Below, in pieces: positions 1 through 10,009 of a DNA stretch of 48,722 nucleotides (within the stretch, counting starts at the first letter, position 1; each line of letters starts with the position of its first letter). Source of the DNA: Echinostoma caproni (taxonomy: Eukaryota; Platyhelminthes; Trematoda; Plagiorchiida; Echinostomatidae); contig UZAN01039693.1 of the NCBI GenBank assembly GCA_900618425.1, positions 1,941-50,662 of the forward strand. Reading direction: 5' to 3'. The position numbers were made by a program, and so were the translations under genes. The notes under the pieces are model-generated. The model was not told the origin of the DNA and did no database searches. It saw only the letters and a list, made by a program, of their open reading frames with translations.

Positions 1-3000
1 TGCAACTCTCGAAGCAGTTCAAAGTTTGATCAAGTAGAAGATGAATGTATGTTTAGGCACTCCTTCATACGTAACTCGGCAATAGATATTCGAGATTTAC
101 ACCAGTTATCCACGAACAAAATCTTTTACGGTATCCGGTTATAGGTGCCACCAATGTCAATATTCTCATTGACACATTTGACCTCAGTTATATGAAGCTG
201 GTCAATTTATTCCGAGGTCTCAGGTCACCAAACTTTCCCATCAAACAGTAGATTCTTGTGACTACATTATTCACGCCTTCGGCTAGGGATCACATCATGT
301 AAAAGAAAATCATTAGCAAGTGATCGCCAGTTATTCAAAGCTCAATGGATAGAGGAAAGGTTCTGTTTCAAATTCAAATAGATTAAATAAGCGATAAATG
401 TTTCCAAATATTAGGATATCCGTTCATCACACAGATGGTTCTTCTCCCGTCGGAAAATTATTTTCAAGAACATCAAGTACGGTTTGGTTATTGATGCAAT
501 ATAATAATATAATAATATAATATTTTAAATATACCGTTGACAAGGTAACTTTGTTTATGATCGAGAAATACGAAATGAGTGACAAAACAACATGGCTGGA
601 ACCGATTTTGAACTCCATTAGTCAAATTAGGATGACTGGTGCCATTGACACTTACTTGACGGAAGCTAGACTACAAGACTGTAATCACTGAAACCGGAAG
701 CTGGCGGAAATTCCGGGCAAATGTTCGAGCCCAACCCCAACCCCTAATGTGGCTGTGTATTCAACTTTCCCAGGTGCACTATTTCGACATATATTGAAAA
801 TTATTTTTTCGATGGAATAAGTACAAAATTTTATTGAAATGAGAAAATAGAGTACTGATAATTATAACGTTAAGTACCAAAATGGCTGTGTGAGCCGGTA
901 AAACCCTCGCTTCTCATTTCGAGTAACCAGACGGGTTTCCCTGTGCGAGTACCTTTCAAGAAGCTGAGGAATGAGAACAGACCACCTGAATACTAACAAT
1001 TTATTTTATTGATTTTCATAAGTGCTCAGTCAGATTATGGGTTGTGCACAGGATATATTATCCCTAAGTATGTGAAGCTAGTCTTCTTCACACCCTGTTT
1101 TGAAAGTTCACTTCTACATTTTCCTCTAAAATCAGATAAATGAAGAACAGCGTCACGTCAGTAGTTCTAGAGACCTTGAGAGCGTACCCCTCAAAACAGT
1201 TGTTATCCAAAGTAATTAATGTAGTCAGTTTTTCGATCGTGACGCAAAATGCAAGGGATGAAAGTGAGTTTATCTTGCTGTTCATCCGCACACACCGCTG
1301 GCTGCAAACAAAGTGACTGATTGTGCCAACCTAATGCTTGTCATTTCGAATAATGAGGTAAAAATCAGTCGTAATTGGATCGCGACTGAAGACACCGATC
1401 AAAGTGTTTTCGACGGTCTGAACGTCGATCCGGACAGAAGTATCACCTGTATATCTTGGGTGGAGGAGTATCTCGCTAGCCTTACTTCTCTTGGTAGATA
1501 TATCAGAAGTCAGTTAAATGATTCGGTAGCGATCCGATCAGTCTGACATGAAACGAATTTGGCTAGCACATGTGTGCCGTCCAAGAGGACATTTCTTATC
1601 TATTAGAATATCTTCTTTCGAAGTTGAGGAACGTTCGTAAAACGTGGGGTTGTATTTAGTGAAAAGTTTGAATCCTAGCAAGCTAGTTATCTTGCTTCGA
1701 CAGTGTTTGTTATAATACTGCTCGGGCGAAGGTACAAAGGGAAGTCAAAATGTATTGTGTTATAGTAATGGATACCGATGATTAAGGGAGAACTGTTTTC
1801 TCATAAGTTATTCCAAAGTTGATACAGAAAATTTGAAGAGGCAGACTGCAAAGCCTCCTTGATTGACAATATAAAAGTTGATTCAATTCATACTCCCCCG
1901 CCCGCCCTAAAACCTGCCCATCGAAAACAGACTAAAAATTATGCATTAACTGCGTGGTTAGACATTATAAATTGATGGATGGCTGTCTTCCAATTCCAGT
2001 CACTCGTCGTTGGGACCAGGAGAGACGGAGTTCTCGCATACCATCGAGTGGACGTCAGTTGCTCGTTAGTAACAAAAGAAACAGCACACACAGAAGGAGT
2101 TCACATCTGTATGTTTTTGAGGCGTGAGCAAGCATCATATTTGAAACAAAATACAAATCTTGGTTCTGGGATAAACTTACCTTATTCAAACGGAAAATAT
2201 ACATTCCGGGCCAATGCACTGATATCTTCCTCAATGAAATAAATCGGGAAAAAGAGATTAATAATTCATGATTTCACCTACGGATGCTGATGGGCGTACA
2301 TGTGATTTTTCTCATAACTGAATTTTGGTGTACTGTTTCCTCGGTTTAAAGCATTTTCAGCTTATGTGAACTTTCGCATCCAGGTTGGCTACTCGGCCAA
2401 CGAAGAGGGTTCTTATGGTTGAGAAGAGAAACTCACGTTTTCTCACCGTGTATCCATTTTCTTAAAAACAGGCAATCGGACTGACCCTTGAGGAACAAGA
2501 AGAAATTAATCGGTTTTGTACAACTCATTTTGGCCGTCTTTCAACCTTCTTGTTGCTTTTTTGAGTTGGAACCCCTTCTACAATCACAATGCATTCCCTA
2601 TTTTTCGTTTGGTCGATCGTGAATCATTTTACTAAATATGGACTGTCCAGTCCATTTCCCCATTTGTGCAATGCCTCGATCATGTAAATAAAATGAGCCT
2701 TGTTACGTCATTGTTATGTGTACTAAGGGATTTTGATGGATGGAATACAATGCGGTTCTGTACAGGATTCAGTCTTCATAAGACGAATACTAATTGTCTC
2801 TACGGTCGCTAACATCTAAAACCATATGGTTCTGAAGGGGTGAGATTCGACAAGAACACAAAATAGATGGCAATCATTGTTACTGCACTTCTCGGGATCA
2901 CCAGTTTCAAGTGCCATTCAGTAATTCCAGTTTGTCTTCTTAAGTATCTTTAATACAAGTGAGCTTTACGTTTTACAGAAGACCATGTACGAGTGTGCGT

Positions 3001-3522
3001 TTTGACGCAATAAGACGAAACTATGTTCCCTTTCGACGGTTTAGTTCTCTGAAAAGATTCATCAGCGCATTAAGTCTGATGATCACCCGGAAACGGGAGG
3101 TCATCGTGCTTATCTGATTCCCTTTGTGAATTTAATTACCGCATTAAATTGTGACAACTTGATCAGAATTTGTTTTTTGTCAGCCTGGCAAAAGATATCT
3201 CTATAGTGTTGATATTATTTGAAACAAATAATAACTATAAAGTCATATCAAGCCCTTCTTGAGAATGACCATTTGGAAAAGTGTTTTGATCGGACTGAAG
3301 TGGACAGAATAGATCATTACAAATACCCCGAGCGGAGATGTAACCTTTGCTTATTACTCTTCCGTTTAACCAGGATACTGGAGCTGACACTGTTAGAATA
3401 ATCCTATTTACGTTATTGCGATCCAACGTCCACTAAGCGAAGCTGTATTTTTTATCCACGCCACCAAGCCCCTGATACCATAACAATCATAACTAGCCTA
3501 CATCGACTATATTAATGATTGT
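1..3522. other. Left flank, probably intron of the CAT gene; no gene seen
   Basis: AT-rich sequence without a recognisable coding region. Two short open frames (1313-1546 and 1979-2242, + strand) resemble no family I know and have no convincing splice borders. Because the CAT exon at 6731 needs an upstream partner and none is visible here, this stretch is most simply the 3' part of a long intron. Confidence 0.4.
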
Positions 3523-3591
3523 ATTTCGCCTATTAGCTGAGCTTGGTAATTTGTTTGCAAACGTTTCATCACCAGCCGAGGTGACATCATT
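3523..3591 (-). repeat. 69-bp dispersed repeat related to the inverted repeat at 30 kb
   Basis: It shares its length, base by base with few changes, with the left arm at 29974-30043 (blocks atttcgcct, gagcttgg, ttgtttgcaaacgtttcat and agccgaggtgacatcat). Read on the - strand it lies downstream of the Penelope-like remnant, with a SINE between them. It may therefore be part of that element's terminal region. The hammerhead-like CTGATGA box seen at 30 kb is altered to CCAATGA here, right at the junction with the SINE tail. Confidence 0.7.
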
Positions 3592-3599
3592 GGTGCTTT

Positions 3600-3792
3600 T
3601 TTTAAAATGTATTTTACTTTCTTTTTTATTGAATATACAAATGTACAGTCAACTTTCAGGAAGGGGGCTGCGGCCGTACAAAAGCTGCCTGGGAAAATAC
3701 AGATATAGGGAAAACGGGCGGCGGTGGAGAGGTTCAAACCCGGGACCTCCGGGTAACAATTTGGTCACGTAACCACTCGGCCACCACCGCCC
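3600..3792 (-). mobile_element. tRNA-derived SINE, family A, copy 1
   Basis: On the - strand a tRNA-like head carries a box A-like GTGGCCGAGTGGTTAC and a box B-like GGGTTTGAACCTC. The body contains a ggccgc block, and the 3' end is A-rich with AATAAA. The copy at 29690-29885 has the same order of head, body blocks and AATAAA tail. The head resembles Ser/Leu-type tRNA but is not a functional tRNA gene. Box positions are read by eye. Confidence 0.7.
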
Positions 3793-3920
3793 CAGGGAAG
3801 TGATAGTCTTCTGCTTAAATCTGCTCGTTTATATGTTTTCATCTTCATCAACCAATTTTGTGAAAACGAGTCGGTGAGCGAACAATTGTTTTCGGATATT
3901 CCTAGTCATACCCTTAAATA

Positions 3921-4346
3921 TCACATAGTGAAAAAAATCATCGTTTTGGGGCACAGGTTAGGGCCTAGTAAGCGAATGGCGATCACCTCGGTCATGGCCA
4001 GTGACCAAACTCGGGCCATCTTTGATCGATTGAGTGGGATACAATAAACAATATCGAAAGCTTTCTCCGGTTCGTTCTTGTGCCCGGTGTCGACGAGATG
4101 CTCCACGGTCGCGCTTGAGATACAGCCAGTCTTCCCTTGACTTAACCATCGCTGGTGGTGCTCCTTATCGCACTTAGACAAACGCCATACCGTACGACCT
4201 ATGTAACATGCGCCAAGGACGCATTTCAAAGAGTATATTATCATGGATGAGGTCAGCTTCAGCAGTTTGTCTTTCACTTGCATTCGCATCACCGGTGATG
4301 TAGAGAACACTGGTCTAAGTTTGGCTGCAGAGAAAGTAAAATTCAC
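3921..4346 (-). pseudogene. GIY-YIG nuclease fragment of Penelope-like remnant 1
   Basis: About 140 codons remain open. The nuclease core shows SMIIYSLKCVLGACYIGRTV, with the CxxxACYIGRT form of the GIY-YIG signature, and the HHQRWL block typical of Penelope-like nucleases. The C-terminus (about 60 residues after HLVDTGH) is unlike the tail found at 5214-5620. The frame upstream to the RT is open for some 30 codons but broken by a stop. Confidence 0.85.
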
Positions 4347-4457
4347 GGCTGCTCTCAGTGATTGGACTAGGCTCTTTCTATGTGAGTCTCCCTTAAATGG
4401 AATTCTTATGAATATTTCTTTCTTGGGGACACAGGTAGAGGAGGAAGCTGAATGTTT

Positions 4458-5216
4458 TTATCGATGAACTTTTCCAATGTCCTGCAGCGTTTGGCGGATG
4501 AAGTGTGGGTCTTCATCTAGTGTGTCTGCTGAATAAATCTTCCGGGCTCTGAAGGCTAGACACCGGACTAGATTGTGGTTATACTTCACTGGGACGAAAT
4601 TATGGAAGTTGGTATATTGGCCATTCCATGTTTTCTTTCTGTGGATCTGTTTTCTTAGTGATCCATCTTCTTTCCAGGGCACGGCTACATCCAGAAAGAC
4701 CAGTATGTTGTTCGTTTTAACCTCTACAGTGAATTTCAGTGATGGATGTGCGTCGTTAAACGATTTTAGTGTCTGTCGGATGCAACTTTTGCGATCAGTC
4801 ACACAGAAGATATCATCCATTTAACTACTTTAGTGTGCCAATCCTTCAATAGCTGGGCTCAANNNNGCTCAACTTGCTCCTTTCTAGTTTATCCGCGAAG
4901 ATAACAGCTAGCAGCGGACCAAGTGGCGATTCCATGGCAACCCCGTCCACCTTACGATAGATAGTACCATCAAACAGAGACTGGACGTTACGTGTGCAGA
5001 GTAATAACAGTTCCCTTAGATTTGTGACAGGAATATATATATATATTCAGTGTTTTATTTGATCACAGATGAATTCCACTGTCTTCAACAGGGGTACATT
5101 AGTGAACAGTTAGACGACTTCTAAGGAAAACATTATCTTTTCTTGCAGATCTAGGTCTTCTATTTTAGCCACAAACTGGAAACTGTCTCGGAGACTATTT
5201 TTGTGCCGTGTTCTCA
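4458..5216 (-). pseudogene. Reverse transcriptase fragment of Penelope-like remnant 1
   Basis: Two open stretches survive. One starts at the MDDIFCV block, with both catalytic aspartates of motif C present, and runs 120 codons to 4458. Upstream of it, motif A reads SLEVV-stop-LFTNVPL, with Glu where the catalytic Asp is expected and a TAA in the motif. A further TGA and a TA repeat interrupt the frame near 5040. The finger part of the RT is missing. Confidence 0.85.
4863..4866. other. Four-base assembly gap
   Basis: NNNN is flanked on both sides by gctcaa. This suggests two contig ends with a short duplicated overlap rather than true missing sequence. It falls inside the RT of the Penelope-like remnant. 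Confidence 0.9.
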
Positions 5217-5620
5217 CTGTGTTCGACTCGGTTCGCTGTTTAACTGGTGCCTGGGGATGAGGTTGGTAGGGGAGGTGGTTGTCCCTCCGTCCTGATTTCG
5301 GTTTCCGTCCGTTCTAAGGTCACGGCGTGACCTTTTTTGTTGCGTCATTTGATCCTTGAGTTGCATTGGCATGTATACGTGATACAGTTCGATGTGCCTG
5401 TTTATTGAGTTGAATGAGGAGTGCCAAGCCTCGAGAAATTCTCCGGCTTGCTTTGACCCGGCTTGGTCGATAATTCTCACTGAAGCGAAGTAAAACTGAT
5501 CGTTTAACATTTAAACCGCCCGGGGAAGCAAAGGAAGCCGCTTGAATGAAAAGACAGTTATTTCGGTGAATCGAAGAAAGCAAACCACGACCACTCACCA
5601 GATGGGCGTTGAGCTATGCC
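5214..5620 (-). mobile_element. C-terminal tail of a second Penelope-like GIY-YIG protein
   Basis: On the - strand, LNAHLVSG (about 5600) is followed after a frameshift by FASVRIIDQAGSKQ, GEFLEAWHSSFNSINRHIEL and a polar tail, ending at a TGA at 5214-5216. This resembles the ...REFLEAWHS...SINRH end that I associate with GIY-YIG proteins of Penelope-like elements in flatworms. It abuts the truncated RT of remnant 1 within a few bases. It could be the 3' end of a tandem upstream unit. Confidence 0.6.
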
Positions 5621-6730
5621 AAGCTTATTCACTGCTCATTCGTCTAGCTGATATCCCGCCTGTCTGAATACTTTTTGCATCGGCAGTTTCCCATTATTCA
5701 TGATACTCTTTGAAGTAAGTGCATCTCTGTTCACTAGGCTTCATGAAGGGTAAGAGCAGTGTGACATGCAGATCAAACGAACGTTACGATTTCATATTCA
5801 TTGAATGCTGTTAGCGATTTTGGAAAGGGATATGCTGTGCTTTGGTAGAATATTGCCACACTCTGAAACTCAAAGGCCGAGGAGATTTTGACGAGTGCTT
5901 TGTACATCCGTCAGACTATTCACAAACCAATAACTGTTTGTGAATAGTCATTTGTATCCAGTTGAACAACTCATGAATAACTATCGGTAGCTAGGGTAAC
6001 ATTGGTTTAGTAGCAAATCACACTTATGTGTTTCCGAAATCAAGAGCTTGGAAAGCATTTCGGATGCAGAACTTTGAATTAATTGAACAATATTTCCTAC
6101 TGCATAATGTTCATATAAGCGTACAGATAGAGCCACGAAAATAAATTTAGTGTCAAAACTGTACTGATGAAGCCTTGAATCTTGGAGAGAGCAAAAAAAC
6201 CTTTCAAAGATGGTGAATACTTTAAACCTGAATAATAAAAGGTGTGAGGGGGGAAGCTGTGAAAAAAGGCCGACGGTTGCGAAAACCAACTCGACGCACT
6301 TTTTTGGGTTTGCTCTACGTATCTTGTTGACGGGGATCAAAACTACGCAGTCCTTTTGATGAAAACATGTTATTTCCATCAAGCGGTGTATTAATCCGTT
6401 CTCTGTGTCAAAGAAATATCACAATAACCAGCATCACTCTAAACTAAATTTACGTATAATTTTTAGAGTGAGTCTAACCGATACCACCTTTAGTGTGCAA
6501 ACACTCAGGCACTTAAGACAGGCTATCACATGACAGATTATCGGCCTACAACATATCGTTCAATTCAAATGTTTTCGTATCCGGTTCGGAGGCTTGAATT
6601 TCGAGGGTGAATATGGGTGTAAACTTTGGTCCTGTCCGCAACCATTCGATATCTTTATCTCCTCTGAACACAGTCTACTCCATTCGATACTAATTTATGC
6701 ATTTATTTTATGCTCTCTGCCTACTTTCAG
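5621..6730. other. Intronic sequence before the first CAT exon in the window
   Basis: AT-rich with no recognisable element. The open frame running through 6594-6956 on the + strand is not the CAT frame; it overlaps the true exon in another frame. Confidence 0.4.
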
Positions 6731-6833
6731 GAATTTTGGCTGCGGTTTTCAGCTTGAAGGATCTAGTCGATATGATGTCTATTGGCACACTATTGGCTTA
6801 CTCACTCGTGGCCGTTTCCGTTCTAATTCTACG
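6731..6833 (+). CDS. CAT transporter exon (first in window), hallmark helix
   Basis: The acceptor is tactttcag at 6722-6730 and the donor is gtaagtt from 6834. The exon has 2 bases of a split glycine codon, 33 codons and 2 bases of an arginine codon. It reads [18 protein letters not shown] and then [15 protein letters not shown]. This matches the region of vertebrate CATs that reads [21 protein letters not shown], one of the most conserved blocks of the subfamily and a membrane helix. The previous exon must end in phase 1 with G and was not found in the window. Confidence 0.92.
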
Positions 6834-9788
6834 GTAAGTTGTTCTATCATTACGATTTTGCCTATCTTTTGTCTTATTGATCGTCTGAAAAAATATATCA
6901 ATTGCGTATTTCAGTCAACCACTCATATTTTCCAGTATTCTCTAAAATGTAAATAGACGGTTTATAAGTGGAACAGGTACTACACAGAGCGATAAACCAG
7001 ACTTGTAATGTGTGCATCAGATTGGAAATGAGGACGTAGATCGACTGAGCATAGTTTTTGTTCAAAAATTCAAAACGATCACAATGATAACACAGTTTAC
7101 TTCTGCTTTGCTGCCCTTGGTTCTATCCAGGATGAGTCCCTATTTTATGGTGTGATGTATAAAAAATATGGAAAAATACTTCTGGCTCAGTACTGTTTCT
7201 TAAACAACAAGCACATCTTTTATTTCACGGTGTACGATGTATGGTGGGATGCACCTATAAGTAGTCACTGTACACCACGTTTTGATACAGATAAATATCA
7301 ATCGGTTTGGACTTCAACTCAATCAATACCTCATTTCAATCCTGCACAGGCGTGTTTCAGTTATTACTCAAAGTAGAGTATCAACTCAAAAACATAGAGT
7401 TTATTGATTTAATTTCGGCGGATAATGTGAAAAAGTCCAGTCGACTTTCGGCGGGATACGCCGTCACACACACACAATGCTCGGAGTTGAGAAGACTAGT
7501 GATCTTTGGTCCCCGTAAACCCCAATCTTTGTCGGTATCTGGAAAGACCTTCCCCACCGTTCGCCGAAATGTTTTCAAATCTACAACGAGGTTTTTTCAC
7601 GCTGCATTTATCATCACTTGTCCAGCTTCAAAACCTTTTGACACGTCATGAGGCAGAATCGATGAAATAGGTATCGATAGTCATATTCCTTTTACTTCCA
7701 GAACTGATACCAAAGATGTAGGAGTTTCGGATTTTCAACCAATTTACTTCCCCGAGGAGTCCAAATAAAACCAAGTAACTGATATTTTGGAACAGAATAT
7801 TTCTACGATAATATGGCAGCTGTATTGCTTGCTGTCATTTATGTGAATGCTATGGGTGCTGTTGTGAAATGCTTCTATTTGAATGAGTCGAATGAACTTC
7901 CTTCAAAGAAAATAAGCTTAAAAAGTTATTGCTGAAGGAGTTGAACGATCAGAATGTTTTTCATGTTACTTCAGAAATCGGTGTTCCATACTATGACATA
8001 GGTACTTTCCTATTTCTACTGTATACAAGACTGCGAAAACAACGTCACACTTATCTGGTCGTTCACGAAATTGGCTTTGTCAAAACGAACATTTAAATGC
8101 AATAACGACATTCGAACATGTAAAACAAGCTCATATTTCGAAGGTGTATTCGTTGTGTATATAGCAAAAGAAACGTGGTTTGAAAATCTAGGAAGCGCTG
8201 GACCGCTGTTTTGACCTGGTTAGGTTTCATCAGCAGTGCAATCCAACTGGGGATCGAACCCGGGGACCTCATGAGCGGAACGCAACAAGCTCGCCGAGAT
8301 GGGTTGTGCTATATCGTGTAAATGGAAAATGAAAACGGTCTGATCAGCTGCCAGGTGGCCGAGTGGATAGCATGCTTTCGTTCTGCCCATCAGATCCCGA
8401 GTTCGATCCCCAGTTGGGTCGATGGATTCGCACTGCTGATGAGACCCAACCAGGTCGAACTAGCTGTCCATTGCTTCCTAGCTTTTCAATTCACGTTTCA
8501 TTTGCTATAAACTCTATACTCACTTGGAATCTCACAAATATTTAGGCAATAAATGTAACTTATTAGAATAAATTTATCGATACTTCCTGCAAAGATGTTC
8601 TAAATTAGAAAAAGTCGCATATATTGGTCATACTTTATTTTTCACAATGTTTTTCTTAAGCCCTCAATTGGTGGCCAGAAGAATTACTGACAAAATGGAA
8701 ATATGGTAGCAAGTAGTTTGTGACAGAATACAGATTAGCGCAAATAAAACCTAGAAAAGAAGGCACCACGGATAAATGAATAAGGAAGAAAGACGACTCC
8801 TTGAGATTGGAACTACAAAAGTCAGTATTGAGTAATGGTTTGTAATCTCATCTATCCCAAACTCTACAACAACCAGAAAATTAATGTTCATAAAGTTGTC
8901 ATATAATCGAGAAATCGGAGTGGAATGCTTCCCATGCAATGAATACCCTGAAGGCCAGTACTGGAATAAGCCAGGTTTGATGCCCGTAACGGGTTGCAAC
9001 CAAGGATTGTGCTCCATCATGAACAGGCAAACGAAAAACCGCCTAATCAGCTGCTTGGCCGTCAAGTAGCATTACATTCTACTTGTGAGGTCGGATCGAT
9101 AGATTCGCATTACTGATGAGAACCAAACAGGTTGAAATGGTTGTCCAGGGCTGCTCAGGCTTTCAGCTCACGCTTCATGTGCTCCGAACATGATGAAATC
9201 CTAAATATAAATGAAGCATTTATTCACACACACACACACTGATTAATTTTGGCTAGCCAAATTCTGATGATAGGTTATAGTGTTCACTTTTCCTTGAATC
9301 GGCTGCGCTGGTCGAGCTCACCTACAAATCACCCCGGAGATCGTGTGTTCAAACCTCATCGTCAACCCGCAAAACTCTCCATATTTTCCAAATCACCTCA
9401 CTGCTCTCTGATTGTCCACTTCGCCTTCTTTGAAAGGCTTTCTAATTGAAGAGAAAGAAACAAATAGGCGAAAAGTTAACTATAATTTTGAATTTTGCGA
9501 TATTATTTAGAAACGGAGTGGTGATAAACTGTGAATCTCGTTCTGACGGGCTATATGCATAAGATAATTTTAGGCGAATAGTTGTTTTTAATGACTCATA
9601 ATCATGTGGTTACAGTTTATATGAGCGGAGAAAACCTAGGGGTTGAGAGGAGAACAATAAAATGTTAGGAATCGTTCCGGTGTGTTGCACACCGCATTCT
9701 CAGATCCATGCTTCCGGGGTTTTCAGTTATGTCACGTTGGTCCTGTGACCCAGTTTTGAGGGATCGCTATTGTCGTATTAAAATGTGT

Positions 9789-9823
<35 letters not shown>

Positions 9824-9975
9824 AGGAGGAGGGGTGGGTTCGCGAACCCAGGGGAGATGGACAGCTTAGATAAAACACTTCCGGGTACTTAGTTCGGGGG
9901 TCAAATGTTTAATTCAGATGCCCGGAGTCTAACAACTGGGCGAGAATTGAATTTGCGATGGATCCGGAATCACCT

Positions 9976-10009
<34 letters not shown>

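Larger units (their letters stand above)
3921..5216 (-). mobile_element. Penelope-like retroelement remnant 1 (5'-truncated RT + GIY-YIG)
   Basis: Reading on the - strand from 5216 to 3921, the RT begins inside the domain with NSLRDSFQFV. It continues through LFTNVPL (just before 5090), the MESPLGPLLA block (about 4930), the MDDIFCV catalytic block (4800-4820) and the thumb-side TWNGQYTNFHNFVPVKYN. The GIY-YIG nuclease follows with ACYIGRTVWRLS. This domain order is diagnostic of Penelope-like elements. The copy has stops, frameshifts and a 4-N gap at 4863-4866, and lies antisense to the CAT gene. Confidence 0.9.

Noticed and set aside
1313..1546. 77-codon open frame with balanced codon use
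   Set aside because: No family recognised and no matching splice partners; open frames of this length occur by chance in 48 kb.
4243..4824. + strand open frames of 74-83 codons
   Set aside because: They are antisense to the Penelope-like RT and nuclease, which have clear family motifs on the - strand.
6594..6956. 120-codon + strand open frame
   Set aside because: It overlaps the transporter exon in the wrong frame; the CAT frame with GT..AG borders explains the region.
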